Assembly: GCA_022385755.1 (NCBI GenBank)
Contig: MU278385.1
Coordinates: 20,976 to 84,975, forward strand
Direction: 5' to 3'
Source of the DNA: Trametopsis cervina
Lineage: Eukaryota; Basidiomycota; Agaricomycetes; Polyporales; Irpicaceae
DNA: 64,000 bases
In this document: positions 43,855-59,688 of the stretch, piece after piece
Position numbering within the stretch: the first letter of the stretch is position 1
How the letters are laid out: each line of letters opens with the position of its first letter
Made by a program: the position numbers and the translations under genes
Notes under the pieces: model-generated
The model's input: the letters and a program-made list of their open reading frames with translations, nothing else
What the model was told of the DNA's origin: nothing
Database searches by the model: none

Positions 43855-45230
43855 TCATGTTGGAGTGGCATCGCTGTTCTTCTTCCTGGAGCTCTGCGTG
43901 TTCATAAAGATCAGCAGCCCTTCATAGACTGCCCAGCCTATCACGGAACTCATGATTTTGCGGGATAGTCGCAATGAAGCCCCATCGAAGAATCCTGAGA
44001 CACCTCGTTGCTTTACCAATGTTAAAGATAAAACAACAGAAGGGGAGGAGCAGTACGTACCTGCCAAATTGTACTCGCGGTCTTCAGTATTCCGTGATAA
44101 CGCTGCTCCGAACGCACCTGCATCTTAGTCTACTCGTACATCTATTTGAGCATGCGATACATTGCTCACAGGAAGAGTGCAAACCTTAATGACATCGAAC
44201 GGATGAGTGACCATGGTTGCAATAGCACCTGCAGAAGCAGCAGAAAAGCTGTGTACACCGGCAGCTTGAACCGAGGAGTTTGACTGTGAAAGTTGCACTT
44301 ATGGGAGAAACTATCAGTCGTGGAATGATGTATCAATGTACTCCAATAGTCTTACCCGTCTTGTGTTTGATTCCTTCGTAGAAGAGCACGAACAACCCGG
44401 CATACGGTGCATCGCGCAACGCAGATGGCCAAAACCCAATGAGTAGCTCGGAGGGCCCACCACGTACAAGTGTCCGCAGAGCTCCGGACAAACTTTGATA
44501 GTTATAGAGATTACTCTGTCAAAGCAAGGTAGAGAGTGTTCATGTTATTTGTTGAGGACAGTTCCGTGATAGTGGTGCTGACAAACTTCGTATCGTGCTT
44601 TCAACACAGTGAACGGGTTGAGGACGAAGCCCACAGCGACCCGTGCCACCGCTCCAGCCATAAGGTTTCCTGGGCTGCTAAGCTTGGGTAGCGTGGAACC
44701 GTGACTATTGCGTACCGAGGTTTGTATGGCTGCAAAATACGGGGAGGTGGCCATCAACGCGCGGAGCTGCGTGAGGCCCGTGAAATACATGGCAACCCCG
44801 GGGACGTTTCTAAAACGCGGGTGAGCCATGAGCAGCTGGGGATATTGGTCGCATACCGCAAGAGAGTTGCCGTAGTCCCTCTCCATAAGCCCGTCAGCCC
44901 GTTTGCGCGGACTACTTCTCGTGTCGTGTAAAGTATACGAGATCCGTGCCTATAGACAAAAAAGTTAGATGTACAATAAGATGACTGATGATACATACTT
45001 AGGTCGACCCGCACTTCCGTCTCCTTGCTGCATCCTGGTCTTCAAGAGATCGACTACCAACTAAGGTATGAGTACGGATACTAATGTCTCATGTAATCAC
45101 GTACATGGTTGCAGGCATATTCCTGATGCGAACCCCGACAATGCACCTGTGCATAGTTCAATGTAACTGGTCATGTATGCACAACTGATGAGCTCATACC
45201 TGAAAGGAGATGCTGAGTGACATTGGCCAT
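43855..45230 (-). CDS. mitochondrial glycine carrier, Hem25/SLC25A38 type
   Basis: A mitochondrial carrier of the inner membrane; in yeast Hem25 imports glycine for haem synthesis. Read on the minus strand from MANVTQHLLS, exons give SGALSGFASGICLQPFDLLK (first carrier signature, reached with acceptor GGTAG), then GLTGLWRGTTATLLRNVPGV, AGAVARVAVGFVLNPFTVLK (second signature), GFWPSALRDAPYAGLFVLFY, AGAIATMVTHPFDVIKV (third signature) and GVSGFFDGASLRLSRKIMSS ending in EGLLIFMNTQSS. The GFFDGASLRLSRK segment is close to Hem25. Three repeats, at least eight short introns. The stop is at 43855-43857, close to the convergent acyl-CoA dehydrogenase gene end (85 bp). Confidence 0.85.
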
Positions 45231-45737
45231 ATATGAGCGTGTTCGGAGCACAAGCTCAGCACTTCTTCCGTAGGTGAAGGAGATAATTGACCAGTCTAAT
45301 GCCAGACCGGATTAGCAGCGGATAGGAACGGGACAGGAGAGCAGAACGCGTCAATGAGCGCGGGCGGACGTGAAGAGGTTTCGGAACACGTGAGGGTTAT
45401 TTACGATGCCGTTGTGGCGTTAATTGACAAGCCTTGTACATGGAGCACAGATCTGCTACCAAGTGCGGTGTTTGATAACACGACAAGTTAATCATTTCAA
45501 GAAGTGATCCTTGTCTGTGCATTACTACGAACTGGATACGAGTCGAACGGGCAACAAGTTTATTTTGACAGGGTAACAAAAATCGATTCTGAACGCGAGA
45601 GACATCTGAGGATAAGTAACACAATATCACTGAGCATAGCGACGATACATTTTGAGAGGCGAGAGGACATCATCCAAAGCCAGGGGTCATAAAACAGAAG
45701 CAATACATAGCTAAGGCGTAATGGTCGAACAGTCACA
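45231..45737. promoter_or_regulatory. promoter of the glycine carrier gene and 3' flank of the nucleolin-like gene
   Basis: About 500 bp without a protein-like frame. A palindromic CACGTG at 45387-45392 (E-box type, bound by bHLH factors in fungi) lies upstream of the carrier's start; its use is inference. Confidence 0.35.
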
Positions 45738-47505
45738 TTAGTCGAAGGTCGTCTTTTTGCCTTCGAAGTTGGCAATGCCGCCCGTACGTGGGCCACCGCG
45801 ACCTCGAGGGGCTCCGCGCCCGCGACCACGATCACCCCCACGACCCTGCAGCAAAGTAAGTCAGATGACTTTGGCAAAAAGCGATGTGTGCTCACCCGTC
45901 CACCTCCTCTTCCGCCACGGTCACCGAAGCCACCGCCACGGCCTCCACCGAAACCACCACCGAAGCCACGTCCACCCCCACGTCCTCCAAAGCCTCCGCG
46001 TCCACCACGACTTCCACCGTCGTTATCTCTCGGCTGAGAGTAGTCGAGCCTGATAGCGCGGCCAGCAATCTCCTGCCCGCTGAGACCCTCGTGCGCCTTT
46101 TTCGCACAGTCGATGTCCGTGAACTCTACATACCCGAAACCTTTCGGTCGTCCGGTCTCTCGATCTGTGGGCAGGCGGACACTCTTGATGTCACCATATT
46201 CCCCGAAGGATTCCCACAGCTGGTCCTCGGTAGCGTCAAAGCTGAGGTTACCGACGAAAAGAACAGCGGATGGGGCACTTGTACTGTCGCCAAATGCTTT
46301 AGCGCGGTTCTCCCTGACTGCACTCTGATCTTTTTCAATGCTCTTGTCGATGTTGACAGGACGCCCGTCAATCTCCTTGCCGTTGAGAGCAAGAGCCTTC
46401 TCCACTGCGTCAACGGTAGAGAACGAGACGTATGCGAACCCGCGAGACTTGCCAGAGGTCCGGTCCATCTGCACTCGGGCAGAGACAACCTCCCCGCACT
46501 CGGCGAATTCCGAGGCCAGCCATTCGTTGTCGACATTCCAAGATAACCGTCCGACGAAGATCGTCTTGGTGGCACCATCATCGGCGTTGGATGAGGCAGC
46601 CTCCGCGACCTTCGCTTTCTTCGACGGTTGAGCGACCTCCTCCTGGGCCTTACGCTTGCCGTTGGTAGCGGCTTTCGTGGTAGAATCGTCCATCTCGACA
46701 TCAGAGTCCTCTGAAGACTCATCAGAATCAGAATCACTGCTTGTCTTCTTTGCTAGCGAATCCTTCGCTTTGGATGCGGGCACCTCTGCTTCCGATTCAG
46801 AGTCGCTATCCGAGTCCGAATCATCTGAGTCTTTTGCAGTTACAGCTTTGGTAGCGGCAACCTTTGCAGGCGATGCCTTGGCGGGGGCAACGGTTTTTTT
46901 GGGGGCTTCAGAACCTGAGTCCGAGTCCGAGTCGTCTGAGGACTCTGCTTTCTTCCCTGCAGCGGCTTTCACCTGTGCGGCCTTAGGTTTCTCCTCCTCA
47001 GAATCATCGGAAGAGTCGGATGATGAAGGAACGGGAGGGACAGCTGTAGCTGCAGCCTTGGGCTTCTCAACTTGGGCGTCGGACTCCTCAGAAGACTCTT
47101 CGCTGGACGAGGCAGCCTTAGCCTGTGGAATCTGTTGAGTACATTGCATGAGAGTGAAGATGGGGTGCTCACTTTGCCATTAGCCTTGGCTTTCGGTGTG
47201 ACTTTGGGAGCGGGCTTTTCATCCTCTGACGACTCTGAATCTTCGCTGGAGCTGTCTTCCTTTTTAGCGGATTTCTTGCCCTGGAGTAGAACAGTCAGTG
47301 GCATACAGCTGGGAATTACACTGAGACATACCTTGGACTTTGCTAGAATCTCCTTACTCGACGCGGGGGTACCATTCTTCTTGGCGGCAGTCTTCGCAGG
47401 GGCAACTTTGGAGGGAATCTCCTTCACCACTTTCTTCTCGGCCGCCTTCTTGTCGACCTTTTTGTCCGACTTCTTAGACGCCTTTGCACTCTTATCCGTG
47501 GCCAT
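45738..47505 (-). CDS. nucleolin/Gar2/Nsr1-like nucleolar RNA-binding protein
   Basis: Architecture: an N-terminal Lys/Ala-rich stretch (MATDKSAKASKKSDKK), then several acidic serine runs alternating with Lys/Ala/Pro linkers, a short KRKAQEEVAQPSKKAK basic patch (likely nuclear signal), two RRM domains and a GGRGGG/RGG tail. RRM1 has TIFVGRLSWNV (RNP2) and SRGFAYVSFS (RNP1); RRM2 has VLFVGNLSFDA and PKGFGYVEFT. The C-terminus, in a separate last exon, is GRGGDRGRGRGAPRGRGG ending FEGKKTTFD. Yeast Nsr1 and fission yeast Gar2 have the same order and act in pre-rRNA processing and small-subunit assembly in the nucleolus. Acidic serine runs are typical casein kinase II sites. It faces the Rab escort gene, about 250 bp apart. 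Confidence 0.88.
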
Positions 47506-47759
47506 TGTAGGTGAAAGGTAGGGAAGGGGGAGAGGACGAAGAGAGGGTGAGTAGTAATGGATGGCCGGGAACAAGCAAATCCTAATTTCTTTGGCTCCGA
47601 AATTTTCGAAAATTATACTTGGACGTGACTGTGACGTGTGATGCTTACACTCGCTAAACTTCGTCACAGTAATTTGATGGCATCAATGTGTGACAAGAGC
47701 GAGATTACCTGAGATCTTGAGGCTTGCTCTCCACTGCATTCTCCGCCTCCGGATTCGCA

Positions 47760-49583
47760 ATGGATGTGGATGTTGTTGTCCTCGGAACGGGTTTGTCTGA
47801 ATCTATAACTGCCGCGTGAGCCTGCCACTTCATACTACGATGCATTGTCTGAATTCCTGCGAAAGTGCATTGTCTAAAGCAGGCTATAAGGTTGCGCATA
47901 TCGATAGAAATCCGTACTACGGCGGGGATGATGCATCATTGAGTGTAGACGAGCTCATAGCCTGGGCTGACGAACGCGCCAGCAACTCTGGAGTCTCTTC
48001 CCCATATCTCATCGCACAACGTAAACGTTTTTCCAGAATATCATATTCTGGGTCCATACCACCGCATTCTCGCCAGTACGCAATCTCTCTGCAGCCTACT
48101 ATCATCCCATGCATTGGTCCTCTGATAGACTCGTTGATTGCATCTGGCGTTTCTCGTTACGGAGGGTTCAAGCTCCTCGAACGTGTGGCCATCTTTGCCG
48201 GTCCTGGCGCTGTCAAAACGGTCCCTGGAACTAAAGAGGATGTGTTTAAGAACAAGGAGCTTAGCCTGCTGCATAAACGGAGGCTCATGCGTTTCCTTAT
48301 GTTCGCAAGGGCCGAGTTCGAAGATAAGACCGAGCTACAATGCAATGAAAGTGTGCCTTTCGCTCAGTTCCTACGAGCCCAATTCTCTCTGGATGAAGAG
48401 GTTATACAAGTCATTGTCTTCGCACTAGCATTTTGCGTGTCTGCGACGGGTAGGTGCGTATGATTCTATATTTAATTTCTCACTCAGAATCCTTTACAGA
48501 TCCCACGCTGCCCGCACTTCAACGAATACGACGATATTTCCGGTCTACTGGTCGGTATGGTCCCTCGTCCTTCCTCGTAGGTCATTATGGTGGTGCAGGA
48601 GAAATAGCGCAAGGCTTCTGCAGAACATCGGCTGTTGGCGGGGCAACTTATATTCTTGGACGTTCGGTCACATCCATCAATCGTCCGCCTTCCCTCGGAG
48701 TATCTTCACGCAGATATGCAGTACACCTCGAAGATGTACCCGAACAACTGTACTGTGATGTCTTGCTTGCATCCCAGGATTACGCCAATGAAGGCGGTGG
48801 TACTGCAAGCGATGCATCAATCGCAGCTACCGACACTTACTTATTTGCGCGCTGTGTAGCCATCATCGACAAACCGATACACTTTCCCGGTGGCTCGGAT
48901 GAAAGTGTATCATCTTCAAACATGGATGATCCAATGTATACGGCACACCCAGAGACTCAGCAACCACAACCGTCCTCCGAGATTGACACCGCAGTACTAG
49001 TGTTCCCTCCATCGTCTCTGAACGGTGGCTCAACCACTTCATCCGTTAACGCCTTGATCACAGGTGAAGGCAGTCAATCCACGCCGCGGGGGAAATGTAT
49101 GCTTCTTCCGTCACTCCCTATCTTCACCATTATGACTATTTCATAGCGATTATATACCTGACGATGCCTCTGTCCAATGACGCGGGTGTAACTCAGACCC
49201 CAGAGGTGCTCCTCCGACCATATCTCGATGCCACTTTAACTTTAACCTCGCCGGGGCCGTCAGAACAAAGAAACGCGATAGCGCCGCTTTTTACATTGTT
49301 CTACATGCAACACTCAGTGATTCCCTCTCGTTCCGCAGATAGTCCGGATTTGTCGCCAACGATCCAGTATACAGCACCTTACGCACCTCACCTGCCAGAA
49401 ATAGGAGATTCTGCAGCTACCATCGCCGAGTCGATTTTTTGGAGAGCCGTTGAGAGTCTCAAGGCAATGGGGCGACACCCTGAGAGGACAGATGGCGGTT
49501 CAGACATGGAGGCAAGCACGACGCATCAGATAGATAGCTTTTGGCCACCATTGGAGTATGTAGACGAGGGTGAAGATTGGTAG
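47760..49583 (+). CDS. Rab escort protein (REP/Mrs6-like, GDI superfamily)
   Basis: Presents newly made Rab GTPases to geranylgeranyl transferase II. The first exon MDVDVVVLGTGLSESITAA (47760-47815) joins at 47866 to ALSKAGYKVAHIDRNPYYGG, the GDI/REP dinucleotide-fold signature. DDASLSVDELIAW fits REP better than GDI. Further family stretches are GAVKTVPGTKEDVFKNKELS, LMRFLMFARAEFEDK, VGHYGGAGEIAQGFCRTSAV and GATYILGRSVTSI. The last exon (SIIYLTMPLS) runs to EDW and the stop at 49581-49583; there is an acidic C-terminus. Length is about 540 aa, in the range of fungal REPs. A MITE begins three bases after the stop. Confidence 0.85.
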
Positions 49584-49586
49584 TTC

Positions 49587-49811
49587 CAGCCGTTTACCAA
49601 ACGATAGGCGGCTCGTGATTAAAACATACACAGGCGGACTGGGTCGGTGTGAGAATATCGTCACGTGCTCGCGTACATTGGGGCATTCTCATTCGTCCGT
49701 CCAGGCGGCAGGCAGCGGCAGAAGCTGATTCCGAAGACTCAGCCGCTACTCAGCTGAATTCCGACTGTGTGTGTGTTTCATCACACCCGCCTATCGTTTG
49801 GTAAACGGCTG
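49587..49811. mobile_element. 225-bp MITE with perfect 25-bp terminal inverted repeats
   Basis: The left end CAGCCGTTTACCAAACGATA continues with GGCGG; the right end (49787-49811) is its exact inverted complement. The interior has no coding frame. I find no convincing target duplication (TTC on the left, TCA on the right). It starts three bases after the stop codon of the Rab escort gene, so it must lie in that gene's 3' untranslated region. Confidence 0.85.
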
Positions 49812-50081
49812 TCAATTTACGCCCTTTTGCGGAATCGGAGCTAGTTAATATGTTCCTTCGGGACGGTGATATGCCACTATCTTCATGTGTGGTTTGATCA
49901 ATACTGTATTATTCACAAAGTACAGTACTTGTACGCTGGATGCCCGTGCTTCATATGCAACATATCACGCGACGCCACTGGGCGGAGACGACGGGACGCA
50001 AAGCCGTCCCCGGGGGCGACCGCCGGCAAATCAGCAACGTCACTTCACCGCGACCATCTCACATCGGCCTCTGCCTTTACA

Positions 50082-50522
50082 ATGCATCCCTCACTTCGAT
50101 TGGCGAATGCTGCCTCGCACAGAGTACATAAACCTCTCATTAACTTCCTTGGCAAAAGACAATGGCCGTCAAGTACGTGTACCAAACTTATTCCGTCTTT
50201 GGGTGGTTCTCATCGCCGTTGCTTCACAGCACCTGAACCTCAGCACCCTCATCCGCAGGCCCCTGCTGAGCTGCAGAAGTCCTTTTCCGATTTTCTGAAC
50301 AAGTTCAAATTGTCCACATCCCAACAACAGTCAAACTCAAGTCCGAGCTCTTCAAAGGGCAGCACGCAAGTCTACTCCGACTTCTGGCAAGCACCCACAA
50401 GGTTCTGGAAAAGGGAGTTGTCTGAGGCAGAGATAGAAGCTATCACCGTATGCTGCCACTACTCTTCTCAAGGTTTCAACGCACTGATCAACTTCAAACA
50501 GAGTGGGGGCGCGTCTTTATGA
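50082..50522 (+). CDS. Kgd4/MRPS36-type subunit of the 2-oxoglutarate dehydrogenase complex
   Basis: Three exons (50082-50172, 50230-50447, 50502-50522) give 109 aa. The N-terminus HPSLRLANAASHRVHKPLIN with FLGKRQWPS, then TPEPQHPHPQAP and LQKSFSDFLNKF, and the C-terminus FWKRELSEAEIEAITSGGAS match Kgd4 (yeast Ymr31, human MRPS36). Kgd4 recruits the E3 dihydrolipoamide dehydrogenase to the E1-E2 core of mitochondrial 2-oxoglutarate dehydrogenase; it was once classed as a ribosomal protein. The last exon is only 21 nt and encodes the conserved SGGASL end, which a naive gene finder could miss. It is tail-to-tail with the proteasome gene. Confidence 0.85.
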   Translation: MHPSLRLANAASHRVHKPLINFLGKRQWPSSTCTKLIPSLGGSHRRCFTAPEPQHPHPQAPAELQKSFSDFLNKFKLSTSQQQSNSSPSSSKGSTQVYSDFWQAPTRFWKRELSEAEIEAITVCCHYSSQGFNALINFKQSGGASL

Positions 50523-50619
50523 AGCAGAAGCTCCCTGATACTTATCGCATAAACATCTAACACGCGAGAAATACACACAACGACAAGGATTGGGTTGCAA
50601 GTTCATAGATAATACATGT

Positions 50620-51735
50620 TCAATCTTTCTCTGCATACGCAAGCAAGTGCTTCTCAACCTCATCTTCTGGCAGCACCCGCCACTGGCCACGAGTCTTGGG
50701 GTTCTCCTCTTCCCCCTCAGACACAATCCCGATCTCGACCTCGCCTGGCTTAAAGTCCGTGGCGTGAACGGTCGAGATTGCTTCAATTGCCATCTGATAT
50801 AATGTGTTGAGGACATTGCAAGGGCAGATCGGCCAACAGTTGACATACCTCAATCACTTCTGACCGGTTCAATGTCTTCCCCGCCTTGGCAGCATCGTCT
50901 GCGCCTCCTCCCGAATCTAGCTTTTTCCACTTCTTCTCTAGGTGATTCATAGCTTCTTGCTGCTTCTGGCCTGCAGCGGTGGCATGGAACCCAACGAAAT
51001 ACCCGGCGGGGTCAAGCTTGAAGCATTGTGGGCCATACTCAGCATCAATACCGATGAGAATCATGGCTAGGAACATTTGGGTGAGCACCAAGAAAGGCGA
51101 GCCCGATGAAGACGTACAGATGCCGAGGGGCCGCATAGCGGCTCGCTGCGTATACACTTGGTTTATGTTCGCTATCCTTCTGGCAAGCGCATCCGGTGTG
51201 ATCTCATAACCAAACTTGAATCTGAACTCTGCGGCTTCCAATCGCGCACGATGTATTTGTGATTGCGCGTCAGCTGAGGAAATGTGTACGTGAGCTTGTG
51301 TGGAGGTCGATTATGAAGGTATTACCGATGAGGCCAGTTACGACGCATCCTATAGTCGGCGTAATACCGTAGAGGTGTGTGATGGTAGATGCATCAAGCA
51401 GCTTGTCCTAATAAAACAAAATAAGGATGATATAGAGGGAGGTGGATTGGCTCACTCACCGGAACCTTCTTCTGCGTGATGACCACTGCGGTGTCCTTCC
51501 CTCTTACTGCAATTGCGGTATGTCCAGAGCCTGTTATGGCCTTGAATGCATATTCTAACAAGGTACGGGGGTTAAGTGCTGCGTGCAGGTGAAACGCATA
51601 GTGTGAGCTGCTCACCAACTTGATACAGCCGTCCTTCCGGCGAGAAGACTGTGAGGTATCTGGTAATTCCAATGCTTAAGTAGCAGTCATGTGAGCAAAG
51701 GGCGCGAAATACCTATCGTACGAGGTCCTGGACAT
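50620..51735 (-). CDS. SCL1: 20S proteasome subunit alpha1 (PSMA6/Scl1)
   Basis: Outer-ring subunit of the 20S proteasome, non-catalytic, gating entry of substrates. It starts [20 protein letters not shown] after joining a short first exon, followed by [20 protein letters not shown], the proteasome alpha signature, then [72 protein letters not shown] and [20 protein letters not shown]. The [11 protein letters not shown] stretch and the PDKLLD motif place it in the alpha1 branch. It ends LLAYAEKD. At least six introns are present. It faces the Pol III gene, about 330 bp apart. Confidence 0.9.
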
Positions 51736-52064
51736 GGCCGTGAATGAGAGATGAAGTGAAAGGATCGTACTCAGGCGTTTGAGGACGCGCAAGTGCAGAC
51801 GCCTGACGCGACCACGCGTCGATGACATAAAAGGGAATAGCAGACGCGCAATTCATAATTTGAGATCGAGTTATCCCTTGCAGTGGTTTGCACTCTCACC
51901 TCTTGAGCTGCTACTATACTTGTGCCCCTTATCTCACAAGTGTCTATGGATTCACCTTGATAACTGGGCGGTAGCGGCTGTCACTCGTACCAGATCACTT
52001 GCATATTCTCCCTTCAACACACCTCGGGCACTTAGCGTGTTTTCTACGGGACCCTTTGAACAAA
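51736..52064. promoter_or_regulatory. divergent promoter of proteasome alpha1 and the Pol III largest subunit
   Basis: About 330 bp separate two start codons on opposite strands. I searched for the Rpn4 box core GGTGGCAAA and saw no clear match, so proteasome-type control cannot be claimed. Confidence 0.4.
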
Positions 52065-57208
<5,144 letters not shown>

Positions 57209-57524
57209 GGCATAATTTGTATTCATGTTCGAGCGAACTTTGTGTATCTATAGCGGGCTTTCGGGTTGTGTACATGACTAGAGACTGTCCAAGTTTGGTA
57301 TGGACATATTTGCATATTGGGCTGAAGATTGTGTACAATGCCCTGTTCAAAGCTCTCGTATGGTGGGCTGTTGTGGAGTTTTTCTCTTCTTTTTGGCTCA
57401 TGATATCAGCGTGTACAGTGACTAGTCACTACCGTGACTGGTTGGTAAAGCAAACGCCACGAAGGTTCGCTAGAAAAGGCAACCGGCTAAGGTACTGGCG
57501 AATGCATCTTCCAACCGCACTGCT
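57209..57524. other. intergenic region, no gene seen
   Basis: This contains the Pol III gene 3' flank and the exchanger promoter. A plus-strand open frame at 57217-57717 runs through it but is a shadow of the exchanger's first exon in another frame. Confidence 0.4.
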
Positions 57525-59594
57525 ATGGTGGTTGATGATTTGCCGCAGCCTTCTGGCTTATTCTACCTATTTCGATTTTCGACACTTTCGACGTCTTCGA
57601 ACTCTCTTGCGTATCAGCAACCCCCTGCCACTGAGCTTCTTATCCTACTTTCGTTTGTGTTCCTGCTCAACGTCGTCAGGGTTGTGGCAGATTTCTTGCT
57701 ACACGCTGGCATTATAGCTGAGATATGTCTTGGGATTGTTTACGGTACCCCGATAGCTGGCGTGCTCCCGCAAGCGTGGGAGCTGACGTTTACAGTCTTC
57801 GGCTACATTGGCTTGATAGGGATCGTATTCGAAGGCAAGTATATTTCGTGAATACGGATTGAGAGAGACGATAATAATGTTCCTCTGTTCAGGAGGCCTT
57901 TCTACAGACCTTTCGACCCTGTGGTCTAACCTTCCTTTGTCTGTGATCTGTGCCGTCGTAGGAGTTGCATTCCCTATCGCCTTATCATTTGGACTTCTAC
58001 AGGCGGGCTTCGGAGCTGCACCATTGGAAGCCTTCGCGGCTGGTGCTGCTCTTGCTTCGACTAGCCTTGGTACGACTCTGGCGGCATTGAATAGTGTCTC
58101 ATCTCGCTCTAAACGTCATGAGGCTAGTCAAACATCGCCGGGTGAGAAGAACAACACTTGCAATGGCTGATGTCTCACGCGAATTCCTGCAGAGAATAAC
58201 AGGAAAGATACGCACTCGACATCGGAACCTACAAAGCTATCGTCTGGTGTGTATATTCCCGCAAGCAGAAGCTCGACTAAACTAAAACACCCTAGGGCCG
58301 GCTGATACATTGCAGCGCAGTCGCATTGGTACTATCCTCATAAGTGCCGCAGTCATCGATGATGTCTTTGGGCTAGTCCTTGCGTCTCTCATACCAACTC
58401 TCGCAGACATTAGTAACAATGATCTCGTAAAGACCCATACGTCGCTTCCATGGACGATTGTTCGCCCCATCCTATCATCAATCATGATAGCGCTTGTAAC
58501 CCTCATCACAAGTCGATTTATTCTCCGACCGTTATTTTGGTACCGAGGCATCGGAGAAACATGGTGCGCCCCTCGCAGACAAGGACAGCAATGGGGTTTT
58601 GGAAGGTTTCGAGGTCTTGCCGGCGGGCGCACCGACCAGGACATGATAAGATATACTAGATGGGGGACGCGCGACGACGCAGATGCAGTTCAGTTGGTAA
58701 TTACGGTGCTCACCGTGAGCGCATTTGCTTCCGTAGCTTTCTGTACGTGCACCAGTTTCTCAGAAAATATACCTATCAAACAGATGATCACAAATAGACA
58801 CAGGAAGCAGTGTCCTCTTCGGCGCATTCGTTGCAGGACTTGTACTTTCTTACACAGCCCAGCCGCCTTCCCCAGGATCTTCGTGTCTTACGGAGGATCT
58901 GGTGCAATATGAATCCAGAAAGGATGATATGTCCTTCGAGAAGATGTATCAACGTACTATCGGGCCACTACAAGCGTATCTTTTTGCCCCGCTCTTCTTC
59001 GCGAGCATCGGATTTTCTATAGTAAGTATCAGACAATTTGTCTTCGGGTTTTTCGTATTTGATGCTTTGTATGCTGCATCATAGCCGTTCCGTTCCCTCT
59101 GGAGGCCTACAATAGTGTGGCGGGGCGTGCTCTATGCTGTCCTCATGTGCATCGCCAAACTTACAACAGGCCTTCCGGTCCTCTGGTGGTCTATATGGAA
59201 GCATTCGCGAGGTGCACCGCGGTCAGACCGCGCGCCATGGCACTGGTTCCTGCGCCACAGACGCGTCCGTCGCACTCGCGCGGACACAGAACCACCCCAT
59301 GCACTACAGGTGATAAGTCCTACAACATCAGAGAGTCGCTCTCCTCCTTCCCCGACATTGCTTCCAACTACTGCGCACCTTGCTCCTGCGGTATTTATGG
59401 GCGTTGCGATGGTGTCTCGTGGGGAGATTGGGCTGCTTGTCCTTCAAACCGCCCATGCATCTGGTTCAAAGCTCGTTAGCGATGACATATTCCTCATCTC
59501 TATATGGGCCATTTTACTATGTACTTTGGTGGGCCCCATCGGAGTAGGTTTGGTGGTAAACCGTTGGAGTAGATTAATCCAGTCTGGCATGTAA
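57525..59594 (+). CDS. cation/proton antiporter, CPA2-type Na+/H+ exchanger
   Basis: A polytopic membrane protein of the Na_H_Exchanger family. The first exon (MVVDDLPQPSG) contains helices ELLILLSFVFLLNVVRVVAD and ending in GYIGLIGIVFEGG. The next exons hold LSVICAVVGVAFPIALSFGL, AAGAALASTSLGTTLAAL and IGTILISAAVIDDVFGLVLA. The Asp-Asp pair in VIDD is the ion-binding site typical of CPA2 members. Later parts are VLFGAFVAGLVLSYTAQ, LFAPLFFASIGFSI, PAVFMGVAMVSRGEIGLLVL and DIFLISIWAILLCTLVGPIG. About twelve membrane helices in total. The first intron begins GC (GAAG then GCAAGT) rather than GT. It is convergent with the ankyrin gene, 94 bp apart. Ion preference cannot be told from the sequence. 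Confidence 0.82.
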
Positions 59595-59688
59595 AATGTT
59601 ATCCACCTGAACTTGTTCAGCGTGCATTCTATCCGAAATGTAATGTACATGAGAGTATACGGTCAAATATCACAACCATATGTCCAGC

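Noticed and set aside
46113..47138. Long plus-strand frames opposite the nucleolin-like gene
   Set aside because: They are shadows of the acidic serine and RGG repeats of the real gene, whose RRM motifs are unmistakable on the minus strand.
51736..52064. Proteasome-type Rpn4 element in the shared promoter
   Set aside because: No GGTGGCAAA-like core could be found on either strand.
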